From JACQFK01 sp964619955 (GTDB lineage Bacteria > Planctomycetota > MHYJ01 > JACPRB01): a DNA stretch of 64,000 bases. The notes beneath the pieces were generated by a model. The model ran no database searches. It saw nothing but the letters and a program-made list of their open reading frames with translations, and was not told the origin of the DNA. The stretch lies in assembly GCA_964619955.1 (NCBI GenBank), contig CAZUJF010000009.1:1-64000 (forward strand), written 5' to 3'. The translations under genes and the position numbers were made by a program. Shown here one piece after another: positions 15,758 to 24,755 of this stretch. Numbering within the stretch: position 1 is the stretch's first letter; each line of letters opens with the position of its first letter.

Positions 15758-16624
15758 ATGCCGGAATCGCGGAAGATCCTCGCCCGAGCCCCGCTGGGCG
15801 GAGTCCCCGCCGGAGCCTGGGAGCCGCTCGCCCGGATGGCGGCGGCCGGGCTTTCGGAACTCGACGAGGAGCGCCTCCGCGCCCGCCTGGTCGAGGCGCT
15901 CGTCCGCTGCTGGCCGGACGGCGAGGCCGAATGGGCGGGCAGCGACCTCCAGGAGGCCGTCATCCTCGACGGCGGCCGGGCCGGGATGCACGTGCCGCTC
16001 CATTCCGGCGGCGTCGCCCTCGGCGGACTCACGCTCACGCGGGTGTCGCCGCCCTGGACCGAGGCGGACCTCGCCCTGCTCGCCGCCCTGGCGCCCGCGA
16101 TCGCGGCGTCGCTGGCCCGCGCCCGCCTGTACCAGCGCGCGACGACGGACCCCGTCAGCGGCCTCCCGGTCCGCGCGAGGTTCAGCGCGGAACTCGAGGA
16201 CGCCGCCGCCGCGGCGCAATCCGCCAGACGCCCCCTCGCCCTCCTGCTCCTCGAAGCCGATCATCTGAAGGACAAGGCCGACGTCTACGGCCGCAGCGCC
16301 GTGGACCGCCTGCTCCGCGAACTGGCGGACCTGCTGACCGCGCACGGTCCGCGGGGGATCCGGGCGCGCTGGGACGGCGACGTCCTTGCGCTGGCCATGC
16401 CGGGCATGGAAGCCGCGGCCCTGAAGGAGACGGCGGAGACGCTGCGACGCACGGCCGAGGGCATGACCTTCGACTCGAACCACGAAGGCCTCCGCTGCAC
16501 GCTCTCCGCGGGGGCCGCCGTCCTGCGTCCCGGCGACATGGCCTCCGCCCTCTTCAGCCGGGCCTTCGAGGCGCTCGAGGCGGCCCGCCGCGCGGGCGGC
16601 AACCGCGTGGAACTCGCCCGCTGA
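15758..16624 (+). CDS. GAF-like/degenerate GGDEF protein
   Basis: This 288-residue protein has a GAF-like N-terminal part (residues ~1-130, HVPLHSGGVALGGLTL) joined to a GGDEF-type domain that opens with ATTDPVSGLPVRARF. The active-site signature, normally RYGGDEF, reads RWDGDVL, so GGDEF has become DGDVL. Diguanylate cyclase activity is therefore doubtful; c-di-GMP or GTP binding, or a purely structural role, are alternatives. ATG 15758 sits eight nt after TAGAAT (15744-15749). It is divergent from the hydrolase gene with about 60 nt between starts. Confidence 0.75.
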   Translation: MPESRKILARAPLGGVPAGAWEPLARMAAAGLSELDEERLRARLVEALVRCWPDGEAEWAGSDLQEAVILDGGRAGMHVPLHSGGVALGGLTLTRVSPPWTEADLALLAALAPAIAASLARARLYQRATTDPVSGLPVRARFSAELEDAAAAAQSARRPLALLLLEADHLKDKADVYGRSAVDRLLRELADLLTAHGPRGIRARWDGDVLALAMPGMEAAALKETAETLRRTAEGMTFDSNHEGLRCTLSAGAAVLRPGDMASALFSRAFEALEAARRAGGNRVELAR

Positions 16625-16648
16625 TCGGGCGGCCGATATACTTCAGCC

Positions 16649-17947
16649 ATGTCCGGCGTGCTGTTCCTGCTCCTGGCCGTGCAAGCGGCGGCCCCTTCCC
16701 CCGAGGAGATCCAGAAGGCCCGGGAGGAATTGCGCACGATGCTCCGCGAGCAGTATGCGCGCGTCCAGCCGGAGCAGCGCCTGGCGCTCGCCCGGAAGTT
16801 CCTGAACTCCGCCGAGACCGAGGAGCAGCCCGCCCGGCGGAGCGCCATGCTCCTGGAAGCGGCCGACCTCGCCGTCGAAGCCGGCTCCGTGCCGGACGCC
16901 CTCGCCGCGCTCGGCGGCCTTCCGGGACGCTGGCCCGCCGTGCGCTGCAAGGTCTACGAACTGCAGGAGCGCAAGGACAAGGCGGGCCCGGCGCCGGAGG
17001 CCTGGATGGGCGTCGTCGCGGAGGCGCTCGACGAGGACGAGTACGCGCTCGCGCAGAAGGCCGCCGACAAGGCCGAGGCGTCGGCGACCCGCCGCAAGGA
17101 CCCCTCCCTCCTTGAACAGGCCAGGGCTCTGAAGGAACAGACCCGCAACCTGTCGAAGGAGTTCAAGGCGGTCGAGGACTCCTTCCGCCGCCTGAAGGAA
17201 GCGCCCGAAGATCCCGCGGCGTCCGAGGCGGCGGGCCGCTTTCTCTGCTTCATCCGCGAACTGTGGGCGAGAGGCCTGCCCTGCCTGTCCCGGGCGCCGG
17301 ACGCCGTCCTCCGTGCGGCGGCGGAGGCGGACCTGGCGAACGCCCCCGCCTCCGGGGATCTCTGGTGGGACTGGGCGGAGAAACAAAGCGCGAAGCCCGT
17401 CCGCGAAGCGGCGCGTCTGCGCGCGGCGGGCTGTTATGAGCGCGCCCTGGGCGGCCTGCTCGAGCCGGAGCGGATCCGCGCGGAGAAGCGGATCAAGACG
17501 GTCTACGACGCCGCGGGCGGCGGTCCCCCGGGAAATCTCGCGGCGGCGAAGGCCGGAGCCACGATCACGGGCGGCATCGGGCCCGAGATCCTGATCGACG
17601 GGGTCGTGACGGGCCACACGGGCTCCACCGGCTTCGCGTATGCGGCCTTCCCGGTGGATTTCATCCTCACGCTGGCGAAGCCCTGGCCGCTCCGGCAGAT
17701 CCGCCTGCTGCTCTGGGACGGCGAGCCGGCCCGCTTCTACCGCTACGCGATCGACACCTCGGCGGACGGCGTCGTCTGGCAGCCGCTCGTGGAGCGCAAC
17801 AGCGGCGAATGGCGCGGCTGGCAGAACCTCGTCTTCCCGCCGCGGCGGGTGAAGGTGATCCGGCTCCGGGGGCTCTACAACAACGCCAACGGCCACTTCC
17901 ACGCGGTCGAGCTCGAGGCCTACAGCCGGCCAACGCTGACAAAATAA
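16649..17947 (+). CDS. Secreted protein with C-terminal discoidin-like (F5/8 type C) domain
   Basis: This 432-residue protein has a short signal peptide (MSGVLFLLLAVQAAA) and a long helical, Lys/Glu-rich middle (about 20-280, TPR-like in character). The C-terminal domain of about 130 residues has the galactose-binding/F5/8-C pattern: ILIDGVVTG, FPVDFILTLAKPWPLRQIRLLLWDG, RYAIDTSADGVVWQPL, a WRGWQNLVF segment, and VIRLRGLYNNANGHFHAVELEAY. Such domains bind carbohydrate or surfaces. ATG 16649 lies six nt after TATACT. The following hairpin (17951-17985) may terminate transcription from both sides. Confidence 0.75.
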   Translation: MSGVLFLLLAVQAAAPSPEEIQKAREELRTMLREQYARVQPEQRLALARKFLNSAETEEQPARRSAMLLEAADLAVEAGSVPDALAALGGLPGRWPAVRCKVYELQERKDKAGPAPEAWMGVVAEALDEDEYALAQKAADKAEASATRRKDPSLLEQARALKEQTRNLSKEFKAVEDSFRRLKEAPEDPAASEAAGRFLCFIRELWARGLPCLSRAPDAVLRAAAEADLANAPASGDLWWDWAEKQSAKPVREAARLRAAGCYERALGGLLEPERIRAEKRIKTVYDAAGGGPPGNLAAAKAGATITGGIGPEILIDGVVTGHTGSTGFAYAAFPVDFILTLAKPWPLRQIRLLLWDGEPARFYRYAIDTSADGVVWQPLVERNSGEWRGWQNLVFPPRRVKVIRLRGLYNNANGHFHAVELEAYSRPTLTK

Positions 17948-17985
17948 AACGGGCGCCGGGGTCCCGTGAGGGAATCCCGGCGCCC
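17942..17985 (-). terminator. Rho-independent terminator (minus strand; possibly bidirectional)
   Basis: A perfect 10-bp stem GGGCGCCGGG (17951-17960)/CCCGGCGCCC (17976-17985) is followed on the minus strand by GTTTTATTTT. It terminates the small gene at 18023-18373 and probably also the convergent discoidin-domain gene. Confidence 0.8.
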
Positions 17986-17999
17986 GCTGGTCTTCCGTA

Positions 18000-18018
18000 C
18001 TACCAGCTACCAGCTACC
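18000..18018. repeat. Short tandem repeat in the 3' UTR of the 18023 gene
   Basis: The motif ACCAGCT occurs in tandem (CTACCAGCTACCAGCTACC) between the gene end and the terminator. It has no coding role and may belong to a dispersed intergenic repeat family. Confidence 0.4.
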
Positions 18019-18022
18019 GTTC

Positions 18023-18373
18023 TTAGGTCGTCTTCTTCTTCCGGCCGGGGAACGCCTCGTCGAGCTTCTTCTTCTGCTCGTCGTCCTTGCAGATCTCCTT
18101 CAGCTTGCCCATGCCCTCGGTGCGCATCGTCCGGATCTCGGTGAACGCGGCCTTCTTGTCCTCGGCGGTCTTGGCCTTCTCCATGGCCTCTTCGAGCTTC
18201 TTCGTGTACTCGGTGCAGATGGGCTCGGCCTTCTTGCACTGCTCCTCGTCGAAGCCCACCTTCGTCTTCAGCTCTTCCACGCTCGGGAACGCCGAACGCT
18301 TCTCCTGCTGGGCCGCCGACGCCAGGCCGGCCGCCGCGAACACCGCCAGAACGGACGCGAGAATCGTGCGCAT
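18023..18373 (-). CDS. Small secreted helical protein
   Basis: This 116-residue exported protein has a clear signal peptide (MRTILASVLAVFAAAGLASA) and a highly charged helical body with KVGFDEEQCKKAEPIC, YTKKLEEAMEKAKTAEDKKAAF and an IRTMRTEGMGKLKEIC segment. The charge pattern recalls CpxP/Spy-type periplasmic helical proteins, but the LTxxQ motif is not seen. Three Cys residues are present in the mature part. The start ATG has GGGAGATAAGAGT upstream. A strong terminator follows the gene. It is a stand-alone gene on the minus strand. Confidence 0.7.
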   Translation of the reverse strand: MRTILASVLAVFAAAGLASAAQQEKRSAFPSVEELKTKVGFDEEQCKKAEPICTEYTKKLEEAMEKAKTAEDKKAAFTEIRTMRTEGMGKLKEICKDDEQKKKLDEAFPGRKKKTT

Positions 18374-18513
18374 ACTCTTATCTCCCTGACTCCAACCGCC
18401 ACCCCCGGACCCGGCACGACCCCTCGGGCCGCACGGTCCGGACTATGCAGTCAGATGCCCCCTCCTTCCCGATATTCCGATAAATCGGACCTTGTCTTTT
18501 CGAATTTCGAAGT

Positions 18514-19869
18514 ATGCTTGCATCCCTGATGCAGGCCCTGCTTCCCGTCGCCTTGGGCGCCGCCCTGGCCCTGCTCTGCCTCTGGGCCGCCTGGCGGGTC
18601 CGGCGCCGCCGCCGGCTTCTCGAGGACATCCCCACCTGCAAGACCCAGGGCGTCTTCATCGGCCTGGTGGAACTCAAGGGCACGGCGGAGTCCCTCCGCC
18701 CCCTCCGCTCCCGGCTGGCGGAAACGGAGTGCGTCCACTACGCCTGGATCGTGGAGGAACACTGGTCGCGCACGGTCACCGAGACCTACCGGGACGAGAA
18801 GGGCGCCAGCCGCACGCGGACGCGCACCGAGAGCGGATGGAAGACCGTGGACCAAGGCGGCGGGCACGTGGACTTCCACCTCCAGGATGACACGGGTGCC
18901 GTCCGGGTCCGGCCGGAGGGCGCCAAGATCGAGGCGCTGACGGTCTTCGACGAAACCTGTCACCGAGGGGAGCCCCTGTACTACGGCAAGGGCCCCGAAG
19001 GATCCGTCGCTCATTCCGACCATCGGCGCCGCTTCCAGGAAACGGCGATCCCCCTGGGAACCCCGCTCTACGTCGTCGGCCAGTCCCGGGAGCGCGAGGA
19101 CGTCGTCGCCCCCGAGATCGCGGAGTCCCCGAACGCCCCGCTCTTCCTCATCTCCACGCGCACTGAAAAGCAGGTGGCGGCGGGACTGGGCTGGCAGGGC
19201 TGGGCCTGGGGGATCTTCGGCCTCCTGCTCGCCGTCGGAGGCGCGGGGGTCGGGGTCAACGTCCATCTCGACGGCGCGCCGGACACCGGAAGCCTCGCGA
19301 TCGCCTCGGCCCTGGCGGCCGGCCTCTATCTCCTGGCCTGCCTTCTCGCGTGGGTCTGGCTGGTCTACAACGCGCTGGTCGACCTGCGTCACCGGGTCCG
19401 CCAGGCCTGGTCGCTCGTCGACGTCGAGCTCAAGCGCCGGAACGACCTGATCCCGGGCCTCGTCGCGTGCGTGCAGGGATACCGGGACCACGAGGCGGCG
19501 CTGCAGCGGGAGCTGGCGGCGTTGCGGGCGCAGCAGACCGCCACCGCGCCGGGCGAGCCGGGGCCGGATCCCCGGGCCTGCCGCTCCACCCTCCTGGCCA
19601 TCGCCGAACGCTACCCCGACCTCAAGGCGCAGGACTCCTTCCTCAAGCTTCAGGAATCGCTGATCGAGACCGAGCAGCGGATCGCGCTGGCGCGGGGGTA
19701 CTACAACGAAATCGCCTCGTTCCACAATGTGCGGCTCGAGGTTCTGCCCGACGTCTGGATCGCCCGGCCGGCGGGACTGCGTCCGCAGCTGCTGCTGACG
19801 GCCGACGGCTTCGAGCGGGAGCCCGTGGCGCTGGATTTCCGGGCTACTTCGCCCGGTAACTCACCTTGA
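18514..19869 (+). CDS. GIDE-domain/LemA-family membrane protein
   Basis: This 451-residue protein has an N-terminal membrane helix (8-28) and a GIDE domain (PF12483-like, about 45-230, with FIGLVELKGTAES, HYAWIVEEHW, VDFHLQDDTGAVRV). Two more helices follow (about 230-300), then a LemA-type region with NALVDLRHRVRQAWSLVDVELKRRNDLIPGL and RIALARGYYNEIASFHNVRLEVLPD. GIDE is shared with mitochondrial MUL1 but no RING finger is present, so there is no ligase activity. The stop overlaps the convergent zinc-ribbon gene by 26 nt. The function is unknown. Confidence 0.85.
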   Translation: MLASLMQALLPVALGAALALLCLWAAWRVRRRRRLLEDIPTCKTQGVFIGLVELKGTAESLRPLRSRLAETECVHYAWIVEEHWSRTVTETYRDEKGASRTRTRTESGWKTVDQGGGHVDFHLQDDTGAVRVRPEGAKIEALTVFDETCHRGEPLYYGKGPEGSVAHSDHRRRFQETAIPLGTPLYVVGQSREREDVVAPEIAESPNAPLFLISTRTEKQVAAGLGWQGWAWGIFGLLLAVGGAGVGVNVHLDGAPDTGSLAIASALAAGLYLLACLLAWVWLVYNALVDLRHRVRQAWSLVDVELKRRNDLIPGLVACVQGYRDHEAALQRELAALRAQQTATAPGEPGPDPRACRSTLLAIAERYPDLKAQDSFLKLQESLIETEQRIALARGYYNEIASFHNVRLEVLPDVWIARPAGLRPQLLLTADGFEREPVALDFRATSPGNSP

Positions 19870-20563
19870 CGCGGACGGGCTTCTTGGATTCGTTCATGAG
19901 GATCCAGGACCAGCTCCCGGACTCGATCTCCCCGCTCAGGACCTCCGTGGCGCCGCTCTTGACCTCTTTCAGGTCGAGTTTCTTCAGCACGGCATTCGGG
20001 GAATTGCGCGCCACGCCCTTCGCCACCCCGATCAGCAGGACGCCGTCGATCGGAGCCACTTCCATCGTGTACTCGACCTGACCCTTCCCGCTCACCGTGA
20101 AATTGTCCACCTTCGACTTCTCGGCCGCGACGGTGAACGTCTTCTTCTCGAGGATGGCGAGGCCCTTCACCTCCGGCCGCGGCGTCCTGAGGAACAGAAA
20201 GTAGGCGAGGATCAGGACCACGACCCCCACCCCGCCCAGGAACGTCGGGTTGAGCAGCGCGCTCGACCCCTTGTTGCCGGCCGCCCCGCGGGGCCCGCGC
20301 GGCTTCCCCAGGATCGGCTCCTTGTCGAGCGGATTCTTGTCTTCGTCCGCCTTGGGCGCCCCGGGCAGCGGGCCCGCCGGCGGCAGGGGACCGGAGGGGA
20401 CTTCGACCGCGGGAACCGCACCGGAGGGTTCGGCGGGCTCGTCCGGCATCAAGTCATAGGAGTAGCCGTCCCCGAGCTCGCCGGAGGAGGAAACCGCCTT
20501 GCCGCATTTGGGGCAGGCCTTCGCCCCGGAGGCGACGGGGACGCCGCATTTGGTGCATTTCAT
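19844..20563 (-). CDS. Zinc-ribbon single-pass membrane protein
   Basis: This 239-residue protein has an N-terminal zinc ribbon (CTKCG...CPKCG, residues 3-21) and a long Pro/Gly/Ala linker (about 40-100). One transmembrane helix follows (GGVGVVVLILAYFLFL, about 110-127), then an exported-looking beta-rich domain of about 110 residues. The linker and ribbon are predicted cytoplasmic. ATG 20563 lies ten nt after TATAAT. No family could be assigned to the C-terminal domain (VDNFTVSGKGQVEYTM, SGSWSWILMNESKKPVRVKV), whose ending suggests a lipocalin/GOLD-like sandwich. It is convergent with the LemA gene. Confidence 0.7.
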   Translation of the reverse strand: MKCTKCGVPVASGAKACPKCGKAVSSSGELGDGYSYDLMPDEPAEPSGAVPAVEVPSGPLPPAGPLPGAPKADEDKNPLDKEPILGKPRGPRGAAGNKGSSALLNPTFLGGVGVVVLILAYFLFLRTPRPEVKGLAILEKKTFTVAAEKSKVDNFTVSGKGQVEYTMEVAPIDGVLLIGVAKGVARNSPNAVLKKLDLKEVKSGATEVLSGEIESGSWSWILMNESKKPVRVKVSYRAK

Positions 20564-20573
20564 AGAGAGGGAA

Positions 20574-20601
20574 ATTATAGTGCGATCCGGAGATACTTCC
20601 A
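20574..20601 (-). promoter_or_regulatory. Promoter of the zinc-ribbon membrane protein
   Basis: On the minus strand a perfect TATAAT (20574-20579) lies ten nt before ATG 20563; a weak -35 TGGAAG (20596-20601) is 16 nt upstream. No Shine-Dalgarno is present. Confidence 0.55.
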
Positions 20602-20635
20602 GTCCCCCGCGCCCCCACGCCGAAACTTTTTCGGG

Positions 20636-21952
20636 CTAACGCTTCCGCTTGCCGGGGTTGCGGCCCCGGAATTCAAGACGGATCGGGACCTCGTGGAACG
20701 GCAGGAATTCCCGGAGCTTGTTCTCGAGGTAGCGGACGTAGTCGGGCGCGAACGCCCGGGGGTCGTTCACGAAGACCACGAAGCGCGGCGGACGCACGCC
20801 CTTCTGGGTGGCGTAGTAGATCTTCGCGGAGTGCGGCCCCCGGCCCGACGGGGAGCGCATCGACACCGCCGCCTCCAGGGCGCGGTTCAGCTCGGGCGTG
20901 GACACCTTCGACATCGTCTGCGCATACAGCTCCACGCAGATGTCGATCACGTCCCAGACCCGGGTGCCCTTGATCGCCGAAATCAGAGACACCGGCGCGT
21001 AGCGCAGCAGCGGCATGGTCTTCCCGAGATACGTCGTGAACTCGTCCGGCTTGTGCCCCTTCGGCACCAGGTCGTACTTGTTCATGACGATCACGACGGG
21101 CTTCTTCTCCTCCTCGATCTGCCCCGCCACGCGCTTGTCCATCTCCGTGACCTTTTCCATGGTGTCGATCATGAGCACCACGACGTCGGCCCGCGCGATG
21201 GCCTCCTCGCTGCGCACCCGGCTGAACAGCTCGACCGAGTCCTCGACCTTCTGCTTCTTGCGCACCCCCGCGGTGTCGACGATCACGAAGCGGCGGCCGC
21301 CGCGCTCGAGATGCACGTCCACCGCGTCCCGGGTCGTTCCCGCCGTCTCGCTGACGATGACGCGCTCCTCGCCGGCGAGCGCGTTCACGAACGTCGATTT
21401 GCCGACATTGCGCTTCCCCACCACGGCGATGCGGAGGCCCTTCTCGGGGATCTGCGCCGGGGGCAGCAGGGCGGCCAGCTTGTCCTTGAGCTCGACGATG
21501 CCCTTCATGTGGGCGGCCGAGCACGCGTGGGCCTCGCCGAAACCGAGCTGGTAGAAATCGGGGAGGTTCCTCTCCATCCCCTCGTGGTCCGCCTTGTTGG
21601 CGACCAGAAGGACCTGTTTGTCGCGGAAGCGCGAGGCGATCGTGCGGTCCATCCCCATCAGCCCCGCCTGCGCGTCCACCACGAAGAGCACGATCTGCGC
21701 ATCGGCGATCGCGCGCTCGATCTGGCGCTCGACCTCCTCGTAGAAGGGGTCGCCGGAACGCAGCCCCACGCCGCCCGTGTCGACCGCCTCCCAGGCGGTG
21801 CCGCGGTGCGTGACCACGGCCGTGATGCGGTCGCGGGTCACGCCGGGGGTGGGGTCGACGATGGACTGCCGCCGGCCCAGCATCGCGTTGAGGAGCGAAG
21901 ACTTGCCGACGTTCTGCCGGCCGACGATCGTGACGACGGGAAGCCTAGCCAT
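20636..21952 (-). CDS. der: Ribosome assembly GTPase Der (EngA)
   Basis: This 438-residue protein has tandem GTPase domains and a C-terminal KH-like domain, as in all Der proteins; it is needed for 50S maturation. First G domain: P-loop GRQNVGKSS near residue 10, DTGG, NKAD. Second: GKRNVGKST near 180, DTAG, NKYD. The KH-like part includes PPRFVVFVNDPRAFAPDYVRY and ends in GRNPGKRKR. ATG 21952 is nine nt after TACAAT (21962-21967), so der also has its own leaderless-type promoter although it follows the glmS-tyrS cluster on the same strand. Confidence 0.97.
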   Translation of the reverse strand: MARLPVVTIVGRQNVGKSSLLNAMLGRRQSIVDPTPGVTRDRITAVVTHRGTAWEAVDTGGVGLRSGDPFYEEVERQIERAIADAQIVLFVVDAQAGLMGMDRTIASRFRDKQVLLVANKADHEGMERNLPDFYQLGFGEAHACSAAHMKGIVELKDKLAALLPPAQIPEKGLRIAVVGKRNVGKSTFVNALAGEERVIVSETAGTTRDAVDVHLERGGRRFVIVDTAGVRKKQKVEDSVELFSRVRSEEAIARADVVVLMIDTMEKVTEMDKRVAGQIEEEKKPVVIVMNKYDLVPKGHKPDEFTTYLGKTMPLLRYAPVSLISAIKGTRVWDVIDICVELYAQTMSKVSTPELNRALEAAVSMRSPSGRGPHSAKIYYATQKGVRPPRFVVFVNDPRAFAPDYVRYLENKLREFLPFHEVPIRLEFRGRNPGKRKR

Positions 21953-22000
21953 GGGGGCGGGATTGTATCCGCGCCGCGGGGAGAACGCCAGCCCGGGATT

Positions 22001-22273
22001 CTACGGCGCGCGCTGGCGGAGCATCTTGGGATCGAGGCGGCCGTCCTCGACGCCGTCCGACGCGTCGATCGCGCGCAGCATCTGGGCGATGTCCAGCTGC
22101 GAAATCACGCCCTTCTTGACGCAGGCGTCCATGAGCGCGCGCGCCAGCAGCGCCACGCGGCCGAGGTCGGACTCCAGATCCGCCACGCGCGCCTCGAGCC
22201 CGCCCGCGGCGCCGGCCTTCGGCTCGGCGGCCGGCATCACGTCCTTGAAGAGTTTGCCCGTCAGGTCGCTCAT
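22001..22273 (-). CDS. Hypothetical small helical protein
   Basis: This 90-residue soluble protein has a short coiled-coil core (LEARVADLESDLGRVALLARALMDAC) and a C-terminal part that resembles short helical adaptors (KKGVISQLDIAQMLRAIDA). I recognise no family. ATG 22273 has a strong GGGGAGGGAGA ribosome-binding site and starts 15 nt after the stop of the 820-residue gene, so it is an internal operon gene. Confidence 0.65.
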   Translation of the reverse strand: MSDLTGKLFKDVMPAAEPKAGAAGGLEARVADLESDLGRVALLARALMDACVKKGVISQLDIAQMLRAIDASDGVEDGRLDPKMLRQRAP

Positions 22274-22288
22274 GTCTCCCTCCCCGGC

Positions 22289-24751
22289 TCACGGCGCAAC
22301 GAACGAGATCGCCAGATTGTCGATCCGGCAGCGACAGTCGCTGTAGAAGAGTATACCGCCTTCGGAGTACGCGTCGTCCTCCCCTTCCCAGGCCAGCCGC
22401 CCCTCGGCGAGCAGGCGCAGCCCCTTCCCCCGGCGCTCGATCTTCATCCGCGAGGTCTTCCCCTTCCCCGGCGCCCAGTCCCCGAAGCCCTTCCCGGCGA
22501 GGCGGGACTTCCACTGCTCCCAGGGCTGCTCCAGCCGCCAGCGGGACTTGTCCACCTGCACGGGATATTTGATCAGCGCCGTGCGCGGCATCCCGTAGCG
22601 GTCCTCCGCCGTGTTCGACAGGTCGCCCTCCGGCTTGCCCACCCAGTCGAAGCCCAGCACCACCGCGTAGTGGTTCGTCTGCCCGCGCCGGTAATAGAGG
22701 TCCACGACGATGTTCTGGGGATCTTCGAGCGGGGTCAGGTCGTATTCGAGGACGACGTCGCCCTTCACCGGGGATTTCCATCGCAGCACCGAGGCTTCGA
22801 TGCTCGACTCCATCGCCCCGCGTTCGATGCGCCAGCGTCCCTTGAACGTCCGCCCGCCCTCTTCCGTGATGACCTCGAAGGCGTCCGACTGGTCGCGGGT
22901 CTCGAAATCGTAGAGCACCCGGAGCGTCGTCGCGTCCAGCGCCGTGACCGCCCCCTTGTACGCGACCGCCAGGCGGCGCTCGCGCTCGCCGCCCTCGGCG
23001 ATTTCGAAGAGGGTCTTCTCGATCTCGGGACGCATCGCCTCGACGAACGGATGGCCGGCCTCCTCGAGCAGTTCGCCCAGCAGGCGTTTCGCCTGGGCCC
23101 CCTGCCGCGCCTTGAAAAGATCCTGGGCCGCGCCGTACTTCGTGCGCAGCTGCCGCGCGCGCTGCTCCTGCGCGCGGGCCGCCAGCGAACCGAGATAGAC
23201 CCGCACGCCGCGCGCCCCGAGCTGCTGGGCCCTCGCGAGATGCTCGTACGCCAGCTCCGGAAGCAGCGGCGCCGAGTAGAAATAGAAAAAACCCGCCCGG
23301 GCCTGCTTGAGGGCCTCCTCGCCGTCCCGGCGCAGCGCCAGCGCCACGAGATCCGGCTCGCGCAGCGGATGCTCCCCGGGCTCCAGCACGTCCCCGTTCG
23401 CGCGGACGAACACGCTGCGGTCCTGCCGCTTCTCGAAGCGCCCCTTGCCGAGCGTCGGCAGCTCCAGCGCCCTTCCGCCCGCGAGCGCCTCCTGATAGGA
23501 GGCCTGGAAGTCCCGCATGAAGACGGCCATGTGCGCGGCGTTGCGCAGGTCCAGGAGCGCCGACTCCGCCGGCCCCAGCGTGGCCGCATCCTCCGCCTGC
23601 GGGATTCCCGCCTCGCAGAGGAGCACGACGCGTTCGCCGTCCCCCGCCGCGACCGCCGCCTTCAGCGCCTCGTAGTCCACCCCCCTGGCGAACACGTGGG
23701 GTTTCTGCGCGTCCTTCCAGGGCGCCGCCAGGAAGTCCCAGACCAGCCGCAGCGCGCGGCGTCCGTCGCGCAACGTCATGGCCTCCCGGAACGGGCCCTC
23801 GATCTTCCGCGCGTACAGATCGTCCAGTTCCTCCCGGACTTTGAGGAAGGCCTCGCGGCCCTCCCGCTGCGCCCGGGAAAGCAGGCCCGCCGCCTCCTCC
23901 CGCTGCTCCGGCCCCGCCGCGGCCTCCAGCGCGGCCGCGCGGACCTGGGCGTCCTCGGGCCGTCCCGCCTCGAGCAGCTTCTCGACCTCGGCTCGGCCCT
24001 GCTTCCAGGCCTCCAGCCCACGGGCCTTGTATCCGGCCGCGGCCTCGCGCGCCGCCCGGCCCGCCTCGCTCACGTCCAGATACCGCGCCGGGAACGCCGC
24101 AAAGAGCGCCGCCAGCTCCGCAAAGCGGTTCTCCGCCAGCAGCGCCGCCTCCCGCTGCCGCAGGGCCTTCAGCTCGGGGCGGGCGAAGCCCTCCACTTTC
24201 TCCCGGTACTCCTTCAGGCGGCGGTGCGTCTCGATCTCGCCCTTGAGCCCGGCCTGGGCCTTCATGAGCGTTTCGTAGCGCCGCACGATCTCAGCGGCGT
24301 TCGAACAATCCGGCGAGGACGCGGCCGCGGCGGCGACCTTGTCGAGTTCCGCCTTCAGGAGGGCCTCCGCCTCGGCCTCCGTGACGACGGGCGGCGCCGG
24401 CGCGGCGGGCGGCGCGGGCGCGAAGACCCCGCGGCCGTAGAGGACGAGGCCCGCGATGCCCGCCGCCAGCGCGATCCCCAGCGGGAGCGGCCAGGCGCGT
24501 TTCATCGCGGGCGCCGCGGCAGGCCGGCGCTCCTCGATCTTCGGAGGAAGCTGCTCGGCCGCGACCCCCGCGCCCAGCAGCTGTTCGCGGGTGGCGAAGC
24601 CCTTTTCCAGCAGGACCCGCGCGAAGGGCTTCGACTGCGCGCCCATGCGGCGCAGGCGTTCCTGGACGGAGAGCACTTCGCGCACCTGGTCGAGCGAACA
24701 GACCCCCCGCTCGATCAGCCGCTGGCCGAGATCCCAGTCCGCTCCGCCCAT
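22289..24751 (-). CDS. Large membrane protein with MshEN-like N terminus and concanavalin-like C terminus
   Basis: This 820-residue protein begins with two short helical units of the MshEN/GspE-N type (residues ~5-65: LGQRLIERGVCSLDQVREVL and FARVLLEKGFATREQLLGAG). A single membrane helix (about 85-108) and a long helical region of about 500 residues, rich in Arg/Glu/Ala, follow. The C-terminal ~200 residues are strand-rich and look like a LamG/concanavalin-type domain (VLYDFETRDQSDAF, WRIERGAMES, YSEGGILFYSDCRCRIDNLAISF). The C-terminal part should be exported. The start lies 4 nt from the tyrS stop. The function is unknown; the N-terminal module is shared with two kinases in this window. 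Confidence 0.75.
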   Translation of the reverse strand: MGGADWDLGQRLIERGVCSLDQVREVLSVQERLRRMGAQSKPFARVLLEKGFATREQLLGAGVAAEQLPPKIEERRPAAAPAMKRAWPLPLGIALAAGIAGLVLYGRGVFAPAPPAAPAPPVVTEAEAEALLKAELDKVAAAAASSPDCSNAAEIVRRYETLMKAQAGLKGEIETHRRLKEYREKVEGFARPELKALRQREAALLAENRFAELAALFAAFPARYLDVSEAGRAAREAAAGYKARGLEAWKQGRAEVEKLLEAGRPEDAQVRAAALEAAAGPEQREEAAGLLSRAQREGREAFLKVREELDDLYARKIEGPFREAMTLRDGRRALRLVWDFLAAPWKDAQKPHVFARGVDYEALKAAVAAGDGERVVLLCEAGIPQAEDAATLGPAESALLDLRNAAHMAVFMRDFQASYQEALAGGRALELPTLGKGRFEKRQDRSVFVRANGDVLEPGEHPLREPDLVALALRRDGEEALKQARAGFFYFYSAPLLPELAYEHLARAQQLGARGVRVYLGSLAARAQEQRARQLRTKYGAAQDLFKARQGAQAKRLLGELLEEAGHPFVEAMRPEIEKTLFEIAEGGERERRLAVAYKGAVTALDATTLRVLYDFETRDQSDAFEVITEEGGRTFKGRWRIERGAMESSIEASVLRWKSPVKGDVVLEYDLTPLEDPQNIVVDLYYRRGQTNHYAVVLGFDWVGKPEGDLSNTAEDRYGMPRTALIKYPVQVDKSRWRLEQPWEQWKSRLAGKGFGDWAPGKGKTSRMKIERRGKGLRLLAEGRLAWEGEDDAYSEGGILFYSDCRCRIDNLAISFVAP

Positions 24752-24755
24752 GGCC

